Shown in pieces: positions 1 to 6,568 of a stretch of DNA of 8,861 nucleotides. The stretch lies in assembly GCA_046154695.1 (NCBI GenBank), contig JBJXFI010000340.1:1-8861 (forward strand). Reading direction: 5' to 3'. Both the position numbers and the translations under genes were made by a program. The notes under the pieces are model-generated. The model ran no database searches and was not told the DNA's origin. It was given only the letters and a program-made list of their open reading frames with translations. Position 1 is the stretch's first letter. The number at the start of each line of letters is the position of its first letter. Source of the stretch: DALYLB01 sp046154695. Its GTDB lineage: Bacteria; Acidobacteriota; Blastocatellia; RBC074.

Positions 1-32
1 CGGCGGTTACGCTTCGCTTCACCGCCGGCTAC
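1..32 (-). repeat. REP-like palindromic repeat, cut by the window edge
   Basis: CGGCGGT (1-7) and ACCGCCG (21-27) form a perfect 7-bp inverted repeat around a 13-base loop; the palindrome may extend left of base 1. Read on the minus strand, GTAG (complement of 29-32) stands directly 5' of the stem. A GTAG tetranucleotide at the foot of a GC-rich hairpin is the known layout of REP sequences mobilised by RAYT (TnpA-REP) transposases. Only one copy is visible, so the REP assignment is inference; a plain hairpin is the alternative. Confidence 0.4.
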
Positions 33-38
33 CGTCTG

Positions 39-55
39 GTGTTCCTTCGGAACAC
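39..55. other. Small perfect hairpin upstream of the amidohydrolase gene
   Basis: GTGTTCC (39-45) and GGAACAC (49-55) are perfect inverted repeats with a TTC loop. No T-run follows on the plus strand. It could belong to the 3' region of an upstream gene outside the window, or to the same repeat as bases 1-32. The rest of 56-158 is AT-richer leader DNA. A TATAAA at 134-139 resembles a -10 box but has no convincing -35 partner, so I do not call a promoter. Confidence 0.3.
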
Positions 56-158
56 AACAATGCGCCGATTGTCCATCAATATTGCGAAATTGTGTCCCAC
101 TTTTAATCACACCCGGGAAACTCGCCGCGTATTTATAAAACAAATTAAGAGGATGACG

Positions 159-1667
159 ATGAGAAAGCGTGCCGTTTGGCTGCCGGCGGTGGTCCTTCTT
201 CTTGCGTGGGGAGCGCCCGCGCGGGGGCAGGAGCCGCGGGGGGGATCGATTCTGATTGCCGGGGGAACCGTGGTTGACGGTAGCGGCGCGCGCCGCCGCG
301 TCGCCGATGCGCGGATCGTCGATGACCGCATAGAGGCGATCGGCCGGCTCAGGCCGCGGGCGGGAGAGCGGGTGATCGATGCGCGGGGGCTGATCGTCGC
401 GCCGGGATTCATCGATATTCACAACCACTCCGAGAGGGGATTCGCGAACGATCCAACGGCGCGAAGCCAGATCCTGCAGGGCATCACGACCCTCGCGGTC
501 GGTCCCGATGGCGGCTCGCCCTTTCCGATCGCGGCCTATCTGACCTGGTGCGAGAGGCAGCGGCTGGCGACCAATCTGATCGCCTTCGTGGGCCACGCGA
601 CCGTTCGGCAGCAGGTCATGGGGCAGGACTACAAGCGCCGCGCGACCGAGGCGGAAGTCCGCCAAATGGCGGCGCTCGTCGAGCAGGGAATGAAGGATGG
701 CGCGGTCGGAATTTCAACCGGGCTGGAATACGATATCGGCTACCCGTCCGCCACCGAAGAGGTGATCGACCTGGCGCGGGTCGCGGCGCGGTATGGCGGC
801 ATCTACATGAGCCATGTGCGCGATGAGTCCGATCTGGCCATGGACGCCTTTCGCGAAGCCCTCCGCATCGGGCGCGAAGCCGGGCTCCCCGTTCAGATCT
901 CTCACATCAAACTGGGCACTGTCGGCGTCTGGGGAAAGGCGGCCGAGGTCGTGCGATTGATCGAATCGGCGCGGCGGTCGGGCCTCGATGTCACCGCGGA
1001 CTGCTACCCGTACGATGCATGGGCCTCGACCATCACGGTGCTGGTCCCGTCGAGACGGCACGACGATCCCGCCATGGTCGAAAAGGGGCTGAAGGATGTC
1101 GGCGGCGGGAAGAATGTCCTCGTGACGAGCTGTTCGAAACATCCCGATTATGAAGGCAGAAATCTGGAGGAGATCGCGTCCGCGCAGGGAAGGACCGCGG
1201 TCGAGGTCTATATTCAGATCGTTCGCGACGGCGGCGCGGGCGTCGTGTGTAAATCGATGATCGATGCCGACATCGAGGCCTTCTATCGGCGGCGGTGGGT
1301 GATGGTCTCCAGCGACGGCGGCATCGGCGGACGCCATCCGCGCGGGGCCGGAACGTTTCCGCGCGTCCTCGGACGCTATGTGCGCGAACGCCGCTGGCTC
1401 CCGGTCGAAGAGGCCATTCGCAAGATGACGGCCCTTCCCGCCCGGCGCCTGAGCCTGGGCGACCGCGGCCTGCTCCGGCCCGGATTCAAGGCCGACATCG
1501 TCCTCTTCGATCCGAAGACCGTCATCGACCGGTCCACGATGACGCAGCCGATGAGCGAACCCATCGGAATTTCCCATGTTCTCGTTAACGGCAGGCTGGT
1601 GGTCGAGGGAGGCTCGGTGACGGGAGAGCGGCCCGGAAAGGTTCTTCGCCATTCTTCGAATCGGTGA
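159..1667 (+). CDS. Exported amidohydrolase, N-acyl-D-amino-acid deacylase family
   Basis: This is a 502-residue metal-dependent hydrolase of the amidohydrolase superfamily, closest in layout to D-aminoacylase, which removes acyl groups from N-acyl-D-amino acids. Residues 1-23 look like a Sec signal peptide (RKR, hydrophobic VWLPAVVLLLAWG, then APARG), so it should act outside the cytoplasm. A small beta-sandwich half (about 28-80) precedes the TIM barrel with HNH at 88-90, SHV with His219, SHI with His249 and SSDGG with Asp386; the C-terminal part (about 435-485) completes the sandwich. These match the family's two HxH histidines, two barrel histidines and catalytic Asp, including the 30-residue His-His gap. 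The bridging Cys of the classical enzyme, 27 residues after the HxH motif, is Asp117 here. The start at 159 follows AAGAGG (147-152) by 6 bases; the frame stays open back to 39 but has no ribosome site and would bury the signal peptide. The exact substrate is uncertain. Confidence 0.88.
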   Translation: MRKRAVWLPAVVLLLAWGAPARGQEPRGGSILIAGGTVVDGSGARRRVADARIVDDRIEAIGRLRPRAGERVIDARGLIVAPGFIDIHNHSERGFANDPTARSQILQGITTLAVGPDGGSPFPIAAYLTWCERQRLATNLIAFVGHATVRQQVMGQDYKRRATEAEVRQMAALVEQGMKDGAVGISTGLEYDIGYPSATEEVIDLARVAARYGGIYMSHVRDESDLAMDAFREALRIGREAGLPVQISHIKLGTVGVWGKAAEVVRLIESARRSGLDVTADCYPYDAWASTITVLVPSRRHDDPAMVEKGLKDVGGGKNVLVTSCSKHPDYEGRNLEEIASAQGRTAVEVYIQIVRDGGAGVVCKSMIDADIEAFYRRRWVMVSSDGGIGGRHPRGAGTFPRVLGRYVRERRWLPVEEAIRKMTALPARRLSLGDRGLLRPGFKADIVLFDPKTVIDRSTMTQPMSEPIGISHVLVNGRLVVEGGSVTGERPGKVLRHSSNR

Positions 1668-1672
1668 CGAAT

Positions 1673-1684
1673 CGGGCGCGCCCG
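1673..1684. terminator. Possible short bidirectional terminator between convergent genes
   Basis: The 19-bp gap between the convergent amidohydrolase and small membrane protein genes is almost filled by the perfect palindrome CGGGCGCGCCCG. As RNA it can form a CGGG/CCCG stem with a CGCG loop in either direction, followed by CTTT on the plus strand. The stem is short and the U-tract poor, so this is a weak call based mainly on position. Confidence 0.3.
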
Positions 1685-1686
1685 CT

Positions 1687-1863
1687 TTACGAGTATCTCT
1701 TGTCGCGAAACGCGAAGAGGTACAAGCCCGCGCCGATGAACGGAAGCAGCAGGATGATCGCGAGCAGCACCACCTTGGTCGCCCAGTCCCGCTTCGAGCT
1801 CATCACATCATAGATCGCGAATAGATCCAGAATTGAAGCCATCACCCATAACAACGTTCCCAT
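1687..1863 (-). CDS. Small two-helix membrane protein, PLD-nuclease N-terminal (PLDc_N) type
   Basis: A 58-residue protein with two hydrophobic segments: residues about 2-19 (TLLWVMASILDLFAIYDV) and 31-51 (VVLLAIILLLPFIGAGLYLF). A charged loop, SSKRDWATK, lies between them and the tail FRDKRYS is basic. The order helix, 'D/S..K..WK'-like loop, helix with a central LLLPFIG and Y-L-F, then a basic end, is that of PLDc_N proteins, small membrane proteins or N-terminal anchors of cardiolipin-synthase-like enzymes. Standing alone it has no catalytic domain, so it is probably just an integral membrane protein of unknown role. GGAGG (complement of 1869-1873) lies 5 bases before the ATG, which is strong support that it is expressed. 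It lies downstream of the YqeY gene on the same strand, 152 bp away. Family assignment is by pattern recognition. Confidence 0.72.
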   Translation of the reverse strand: MGTLLWVMASILDLFAIYDVMSSKRDWATKVVLLAIILLLPFIGAGLYLFAFRDKRYS

Positions 1864-2015
1864 CTGTTCCTCCAGGTTTCGTGATTCTCGCCGGCGCGAT
1901 GTCCGGCGTTCCTGTTTGACCCTACGCTCTCTTCTTTCGCGTGGTTCCTCGATTAGCCCTCGATAATCCCGCGTCGCGAAGTCGAGGCTCGCTTCGATCG
2001 TCCGTCATTCGCGTT
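1864..2015. other. Intergenic spacer between the YqeY and small membrane protein genes
   Basis: This 152-bp stretch has no credible reading frame. CGCCGG (1889-1894) and CCGGCG (1903-1908) form a 6-bp inverted repeat with an 8-base loop, without a T-run on either side. I see no good sigma70 promoter on the minus strand, so the membrane protein gene is either read through from the YqeY gene or uses a promoter I cannot recognise. Confidence 0.5.
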
Positions 2016-2465
<450 letters not shown>

Positions 2466-2564
2466 GCCGTCATTCTCCTCGAAAAGAGCCGGAAGCACAT
2501 GCGCTCCGCCCGGATTTCCGACAAAAACGTTTCATTTATTATTCACGGGCCCGGGAAATATTTA

Positions 2565-2588
2565 AGGGGGGCCCTTTCGGTCCCCCCT
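2565..2588 (-). terminator. Strong stem-loop in the YqeY leader (terminator or attenuator)
   Basis: On the minus strand AGGGGGG pairs with CCCCCCT (7 bp). After one mismatch, CC/GG closes a GAAA loop, which is a GNRA tetraloop, and TTAAATATTT follows. The very stable stem with a broken U-tract fits an intrinsic terminator or attenuator. It sits about 50-75 bases downstream of the promoter at 2642-2670 and 100 bases before the YqeY start, so it could end a short RNA, control read-through into the YqeY gene, or stop ligA transcripts. Confidence 0.55.
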
Positions 2589-2622
2589 GATTCAGCAGCG
2601 TCCTCAGCCATTAGGGTATTTA

Positions 2623-2639
2623 CCGCTGCCAATTAGCGG
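2623..2639 (-). other. Small stem-loop near the predicted YqeY transcript start
   Basis: CCGCT (2623-2627) and AGCGG (2635-2639) form a 5-bp inverted repeat with a 7-base loop. It lies at about +1 of the promoter at 2642-2670 and may be either a leader hairpin or a chance match. The rest of 2466-2724 has no other feature I can support. Confidence 0.25.
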
Positions 2640-2641
2640 GG

Positions 2642-2670
2642 ATTCTGGCCGATGAAAATTGATTTGTCAA
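2642..2670 (-). promoter_or_regulatory. Sigma70-type promoter for the YqeY gene or a short leader RNA
   Basis: On the minus strand TTGACA (complement of 2665-2670) is a perfect -35 box, followed after exactly 17 bases by CAGAAT (complement of 2642-2647), 4 of 6 matches to TATAAT. Transcription would start near 2635, giving the YqeY gene a leader of about 170 bases that contains the stem-loop at 2565-2588. It lies outside ligA, between its stop codon and the YqeY gene. Confidence 0.6.
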
Positions 2671-2724
2671 TAGGGGAAAGGCGCGCATTTGCAGGCTTTT
2701 GCTGGCTGTAAATGATTGATTCGG

Positions 2725-4887
2725 TTACTTTTCCAGTGAGAGGCCGGGCTGTGTGCCGAGAGCCAGCAGATCTTCTTCGCTTAGAATGCGTAGGTTCAGT
2801 TCCTGCGCTTTTGTCAGTTTTGATCCGGCCTCCGCGCCGGCGAGGACGAAGTCGGTTTTGCGGCTGACCGAGGAACTGACTCTTCCGCCGCGGGACTCGA
2901 TGAACGCGGCCGCCTCGTCGCGCTTCATGGTGGGCAGGGTTCCCGTGATGACGAAGGTCTTTCCTTCAAAGACGCGTTCAACCGTCCGCGCCTCGGATCG
3001 GGGAAGGTCCATCCTGACGCCCGCGGCGGCGAGGCGAGCGAGGAGCCGGCGATTTCGGGGTTCGGCGAACCAGTCCTCGATCGAGGCGGCGACCACTTCG
3101 CCGACTTCGAATATCCCGGCCAGCTCTTCGCGGGAAGCGGCGGCGAGCCGTTCCATTTCACCGAAATGTTGAGCGAGGATGACGGCCGTCCGTTCGCCGA
3201 CGTGGCGAATGCCCAGGCCGAAAAGCAGGCGGGCCAGCCCCGCGTCGCGGCTGCCTTCGATCTGAGCGAGCAGGTTGTCAGCCGATTTGGCTCCCACGCG
3301 ATCGAGCGCGATCAATTCGTCGCGTTTGGCGGCCAGATCATAGAGGTCGGCGATGCCGGAAACGAGCGGCGGCAGCATTCTCCCCTCCCCCGATGGAAGC
3401 GGCTCGCCCCGCTCGTCGCGCTCGCTTCGCGGAGAGGTCAGTTGTTCGACGAGCGCCTCGCCAAGCCCGTCGATGCGCATGGCCCGCCGGCCGGAGTAGT
3501 GCAGCAGCCCCGCGCGAAGTTTTGCCGGGCAGTCCGGATTCGGACAGCGCGTGACCGCTTCGTCCGCGGGTTTGACGAGGCCGGTTTCGCAGACCGGGCA
3601 GCGGGAAGGGAATTCGAACTCCGTCTCGCCGCCCTTGCGCCGCTCGACAATGACCTTCACGACCTGGGGAATGATCTCGCCGCTCTTCTCGATGAAGACG
3701 AAATCGCCGCGGCGAACGCCCAGGCGCTTCATCTCGTCGGCGTTGTGAAGGCTCGCCCGCGCGACGGTCGTCCCGGCAAGCAGGACCGGATCGAGCACGG
3801 CCACCGGCGTCACCGCGCCCGTGCGGCCGACCTGATAGATGACATCCAGCAACTGCGTCGAGACCTGCCGGGCGGGGAATTTGTAGGCGATCGCCCATCG
3901 CGGCGACTTCGCCGTCGAACCCATCTCCTCCTGCATCGCGACCTGATTGACCTTCACCACCACGCCGTCGATCTCGAAGTTCAACCCATCCCGCCGCTCT
4001 CCCCACGCCTCGCAATAGGCAATGACATCGTCGATCGTGGCGCAATGCTTGTAATGGGGATTGACCTTGAACCCGTGCGCGGTCATCCAGGCAAGCGAGT
4101 CGAAATGAGAAGGAAGCGCGGGCGCGCCATCAAAGAGAAGCTGATAACAGAAGATATCCAGGTTTCGCTCGGCGACAATCCGGGGATCAAGCATCCGCAT
4201 CGTCCCCGACGCCGCGTTGCGCGGGTTGGCGAAGGCAGGCAGCTCCGCCTCGACCCGGTCCCGGTTGATCCTTTCGAACGATTCGAGCGGCAGAAAGACC
4301 TCGCCGCGAACCTCCACCTCCCGGACCGCCGCCAGATCGACCTGCGAAGAAGGCGCCTTCCCGCCGCTCCGCGCCTTCTTGAGGCTGAGCGGTATCGAGC
4401 GGATCGTCCGCGCGTTGTTCGTGACGACCTCGCCGCGAACCCCGTCCCCCCGCGTGACTGCGCGCGCCAGCGAGCCTCCCTCATAGATCAGCGACAGGCT
4501 GAGGCCGTCGATCTTGAGCTCCGCGACGTAATCGAAGGCCCGCCCCTCGGCCAGCTTTTCGCAGCGCCGCGCCCATTCGCGCAGATCGTCGATGCTGTAG
4601 CTGTTGTCGAGCGAAAGCATCGGCCGCGCATGGCGATACTCCTCGAACCCCTCGGCGATCTGCCCCGAGACGCGCCGGGTCGGACTGTCGGGCGTCACCA
4701 GGTCGGGGCGCTCCGCCTCCAGCGCGCCCAGCCGCCGCAGCCGCTCGTCGTATTCCACATCCGAAATTGTCGGCTCGCTCAGGACGTAATAGCGATAGTC
4801 ATGCTCCGCCAGCTCCCGGCGAAGCTCCGCGATCTCCTCCTCGATGGAAGGCTTCTTCGTCGTTCGTTTGCGCGAGGATTCGGTCAT
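2725..4887 (-). CDS. ligA: NAD+-dependent DNA ligase LigA
   Basis: A 720-residue cytoplasmic ligase that seals DNA nicks using NAD+. Domains in order: Ia NAD+-binding domain (about 15-75, with HDYRYYVL and DVEYDERLR), adenylation domain with the active-site Lys125 in KIDG (125-128), GEVFLP and NPRNAASGT around 195-230, FEIDGVVVKVN (304-314), an OB fold with YQVGRTGAVTPVA (351-363), a four-Cys zinc finger (Cys430, 433, 448, 453), helix-hairpin-helix repeats (about 460-615), and a C-terminal BRCT domain (about 638-715, KTFVITGTLP). It is longer than the usual ~670 residues because of two insertions: a linker at 171-189 and a foreign-looking stretch at about 485-508 between GLGEALVEQL and IADLY. 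ATG 4887 is the preferred start; GTG 4893 is possible. The upstream gene's stop is 8 bases away and no Shine-Dalgarno lies at the right distance. A mini-ORF ATG TGG TGA (4895-4887) overlaps the ATG, which suggests coupled translation. Confidence 0.97.
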   Translation of the reverse strand: MTESSRKRTTKKPSIEEEIAELRRELAEHDYRYYVLSEPTISDVEYDERLRRLGALEAERPDLVTPDSPTRRVSGQIAEGFEEYRHARPMLSLDNSYSIDDLREWARRCEKLAEGRAFDYVAELKIDGLSLSLIYEGGSLARAVTRGDGVRGEVVTNNARTIRSIPLSLKKARSGGKAPSSQVDLAAVREVEVRGEVFLPLESFERINRDRVEAELPAFANPRNAASGTMRMLDPRIVAERNLDIFCYQLLFDGAPALPSHFDSLAWMTAHGFKVNPHYKHCATIDDVIAYCEAWGERRDGLNFEIDGVVVKVNQVAMQEEMGSTAKSPRWAIAYKFPARQVSTQLLDVIYQVGRTGAVTPVAVLDPVLLAGTTVARASLHNADEMKRLGVRRGDFVFIEKSGEIIPQVVKVIVERRKGGETEFEFPSRCPVCETGLVKPADEAVTRCPNPDCPAKLRAGLLHYSGRRAMRIDGLGEALVEQLTSPRSERDERGEPLPSGEGRMLPPLVSGIADLYDLAAKRDELIALDRVGAKSADNLLAQIEGSRDAGLARLLFGLGIRHVGERTAVILAQHFGEMERLAAASREELAGIFEVGEVVAASIEDWFAEPRNRRLLARLAAAGVRMDLPRSEARTVERVFEGKTFVITGTLPTMKRDEAAAFIESRGGRVSSSVSRKTDFVLAGAEAGSKLTKAQELNLRILSEEDLLALGTQPGLSLEK
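3379..3436 (-). repeat. Palindromic insertion inside ligA, in frame
   Basis: This stretch encodes LigA residues about 485-503, which have no counterpart in ordinary LigA proteins at this point. Its ends are complementary (TCTCC 3379-3383 with GGAGA 3431-3435), as are inner segments (GAAGCG 3396-3401 with CGCTTC 3423-3428), giving a hairpin-like element. The encoded PLPSGEGR resembles translations of short GC-rich repeats that litter some bacterial genomes. In-frame palindromic insertions in genes are known, for example Rickettsia palindromic elements. No second copy is visible here, so the repeat status is inferred. Confidence 0.4.
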
Positions 4888-4895
4888 CACCACAT

Positions 4896-5846
4896 TCAGG
4901 CGGGCAGCAACCCCTTGATCTCCCGCACAACGCGCTCCACCTCTTCCTGGTCCGCGAGTGCGATCATAAAGAACTTGTAGCCTTCGCTGATGCAGATGAC
5001 GCCGTTGGCGAAGAACCAGATTCCGTTGAGCAGCGGATTGGCGCCCAGAATCAGGCTCAGCGGAAGGCCCGAGACCGTCGCCCCGGAGAATGCCGCGCCG
5101 ATCATCGACGCCCCGGCCGCGACGCTGAAGGCTCCGAGCAGCGGCGCGCCGACATATTTCGTCAGATTGCGCTGGAACTCCACGCGCCCGCGCTCGGCCT
5201 CGTCCAGCCTGCCCTCCGCCAGCATCCGCTCCTGCTCCTTCAAATACTCGTCATAGCGCTCGGTCAGCTTTCGCATGCCCACAATCGGCAGCGAACTGTG
5301 AAGCAGCCAGTTGCCCGCTCCGCTCGCGCCGAGGATCGTCGCGCTCAGATTGGGCAGCGCCGTGCCGGCGCGAATGCCGTAGATCATCGAAAACGTCACC
5401 ACCGCCGTTTTGCCCGGATTCTCCACGATCCATTCCCGCGCCTTCTGGTATCCGCTCATCGCGGCCCCCGCCAGCCGGGCGCCGCTCGTCCCCGTGTTAT
5501 ACGCCTGCTCGGCGCGGCGATAATATCCTTCGGCCGCGCCGAACATCTCCCGCGCCGTCTCCTCGGCGGCCTTCGAGAAATCCTCCGCGCCCGTTTGCGC
5601 CGCGCGCGCGCCCTCGCGAATCGTCTCCTCCGCCTTCGAGGCGCCTTGCCGGACGTTGTCCGTGACCTTGAACTGTTCGTCCAGTTTTTCGAACTGGTCG
5701 CGCGCCGCCGTCGTCGCGTCGTTGACCGCCCTGCTCGCCGTGTTGATCCCCTGCTCGACCTTGTTCTTCAGATCGAATCGCTCGTCGATCCCGGCCGCCG
5801 TCTTCTTCGCCGCGTCCCTCAATTGATCGAATATGCTGCCGCTCAT
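4896..5846 (-). CDS. Unrecognised membrane-associated protein with amphipathic N-terminal repeats
   Basis: I do not recognise this 316-residue protein. Residues 1-130 are hydrophilic, rich in Ala, Glu, Lys, Arg and Gln, and should be long amphipathic helices. They hold two copies of a 14-residue repeat, IDERFDLKNKVEQG (20-33) and LDEQFKVTDNVRQG (55-68), with similar Ala/Thr-rich segments between and after them. Residues 146-190, 231-255 and 258-297 are hydrophobic and Gly/Ala-rich, compatible with two to four membrane helices. A charged segment (192-226, RYDEYLKEQERMLAEGRLDEAERG) lies between, and the end is acidic-basic helix (EEVERVVREIKGLL). No signal peptide or catalytic motif is seen. 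The ATG at 5846 has GGGAGG about 9 bases upstream and is preferred to one 15 codons earlier. A TATGAT (complement of 5887-5892) could be a -10 box but lacks a clear -35. Its stop lies 8 bases before ligA, so the two are probably co-transcribed. A membrane-binding or scaffolding role is only a guess. Confidence 0.8.
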   Translation of the reverse strand: MSGSIFDQLRDAAKKTAAGIDERFDLKNKVEQGINTASRAVNDATTAARDQFEKLDEQFKVTDNVRQGASKAEETIREGARAAQTGAEDFSKAAEETAREMFGAAEGYYRRAEQAYNTGTSGARLAGAAMSGYQKAREWIVENPGKTAVVTFSMIYGIRAGTALPNLSATILGASGAGNWLLHSSLPIVGMRKLTERYDEYLKEQERMLAEGRLDEAERGRVEFQRNLTKYVGAPLLGAFSVAAGASMIGAAFSGATVSGLPLSLILGANPLLNGIWFFANGVICISEGYKFFMIALADQEEVERVVREIKGLLPA

Positions 5847-5940
5847 GGCCTCTGCCCTCCCTTCAATCGTTGATTTCTCATACGCGATCATAGCCTACGA
5901 CGGCGGCCCGGCGATAGTTCTCTCTTTGATCGGACGGCCC

Positions 5941-6402
5941 CTACCGCTCGCGCCCGCCGATCCGAACCGGCGCCGCCGCCGAAGCGGGCGCGCAGCATGC
6001 CGACGCCCCCGCCTCGGCCGCCTCCGGCAGATGGTCTTCCAGCACCACGAAGACCTCCCAGCGGAACCCGTTCGGATCCGCCACCCAGATCTTGTCCTGA
6101 ATCGCGTAACAACAGCTCGTCCCCGTCTCCTCCAGCACGATCTTCAATCCCCGCTCCTCCAGCCGGCTCCTCATCTCCGCCACCCGCTCCGTGCTCCCCA
6201 CCTGAATCCCCAGGTGATTGATCCCCCCCGGCTCCCTCACCGGATTCTCGTTCAACGTCAAATTCACCCCCGGCTCCGACACGTCGAACTTCGCATACCC
6301 CTTCCGCACCTTCACCGGCTCCATCCCCCACAGCGCCCGGTAAAACGCCAGCGACTCCTCCAGATTGTTCACGTTCAATGCCACATGGATTTTCGGCGTC
6401 AT
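5941..6402 (-). CDS. arsI: ArsI-type C-As lyase (VOC-fold dioxygenase)
   Basis: A 153-residue vicinal-oxygen-chelate protein matching ArsI, the Fe(II)- and O2-dependent enzyme that cleaves the carbon-arsenic bond of trivalent organoarsenicals such as methylarsenite to give arsenite. It is also annotated as CadI/ArsI. Expected metal ligands are present: His6 (KIHVALNV), His63 (INHLGIQVGSTE) and Glu116 (RWEVFVV). The vicinal cysteine pair that binds trivalent arsenic is Cys97-Cys98 in TSCCYAIQDK. A second pair, Cys136-Cys137, lies in the Ala-rich tail (ACCAP), as in many family members. The start at 6402 is set by AAGGAG (complement of 6411-6416) 8 bases upstream; an in-frame ATG 9 codons earlier has a poorer site. 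It has its own promoter at 6477-6505. No arsR, arsM or arsenite efflux gene is in the window, so where the released arsenite goes is not shown. The next gene starts 94 bp downstream. Confidence 0.93.
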   Translation of the reverse strand: MTPKIHVALNVNNLEESLAFYRALWGMEPVKVRKGYAKFDVSEPGVNLTLNENPVREPGGINHLGIQVGSTERVAEMRSRLEERGLKIVLEETGTSCCYAIQDKIWVADPNGFRWEVFVVLEDHLPEAAEAGASACCAPASAAAPVRIGGRER

Positions 6403-6455
6403 CTCTTTCTCTCCTTCATGGTTTTTCATGCTGTCTCTCTTTCCCCGATATATTC

Positions 6456-6469
6456 GCATATCCGTATGC
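6456..6469. promoter_or_regulatory. Inverted repeat at the arsI transcript start, possible operator
   Basis: GCATA (6456-6460) and TATGC (6465-6469) are perfect 5-bp arms around TCCG, centred just downstream of the arsI -10 box, where a repressor would block transcription. A second imperfect dyad lies upstream: TTTGTC (6489-6494) and GACAAA (6506-6511) flank the -35 box. ArsR-family repressors often use short dyads of this kind, but no regulator gene is nearby and I cannot match either site to a known consensus. Confidence 0.35.
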
Positions 6470-6476
6470 AATGGGG

Positions 6477-6505
6477 AGTCTATGCCTGTTTGTCATATGC
6501 GTCAA
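6477..6505 (-). promoter_or_regulatory. Sigma70-type promoter for arsI
   Basis: On the minus strand TTGACG (complement of 6500-6505), 5 of 6 matches to the -35 consensus, is followed after exactly 17 bases by TAGACT (complement of 6477-6482), which matches TATAAT at 4 of 6 positions. Transcription would start near 6470, about 68 bases before the arsI ATG. Confidence 0.65.
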
Positions 6506-6538
6506 GACAAATATGTAAGCGGCGGGGAAATTCGCGCC

Positions 6539-6568
6539 CGCCCGTGTAGGAATGCGCCTACACGGGCG
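6539..6568. repeat. Perfect 12-bp inverted repeat between the divergent arsI and pncB promoters
   Basis: CGCCCGTGTAGG (6539-6550) and CCTACACGGGCG (6557-6568) are perfectly complementary around an AATGCG loop. A smaller dyad follows at 6571-6585 (CCGGC, loop CGTGA, GCCGG). Both lie upstream of the -35 boxes of the two divergent promoters, so they should not be in either mRNA. Possible roles are a mobile palindromic repeat, a regulator site serving both promoters, or the terminator of an antisense or read-through transcript. No T-run supports a classical terminator. Confidence 0.6.

Noticed and set aside
39..158. Upstream extension of the amidohydrolase to 39
   Set aside because: It would place a hairpin in the coding region and put about 40 residues before a textbook signal peptide; the ATG at 159 has AAGAGG at the right distance.
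714..1652. A 312-codon open frame opposite the amidohydrolase
   Set aside because: The sense strand encodes a complete enzyme with conserved motifs; the antisense frame is low-complexity and without a family pattern.
2543..2611. A possible 22-residue leader peptide (minus strand) ending in the YqeY leader
   Set aside because: There is no Shine-Dalgarno and no run of regulatory codons; the frame passes through the stem-loop by chance.
3166..4980. A 604-codon open frame on the plus strand opposite ligA
   Set aside because: LigA is unmistakable on the other strand. The antisense product is Arg/Asp/His/Pro-rich with no recognisable domain, as expected from a GC-rich gene read backwards.
4767..5873. 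A 368-codon plus-strand open frame opposite the membrane protein gene
   Set aside because: It is Arg/His/Pro-rich, overlaps ligA's start and lacks a ribosome site. The minus-strand frame has a good ribosome site, helix and membrane patterns and tight spacing to ligA.
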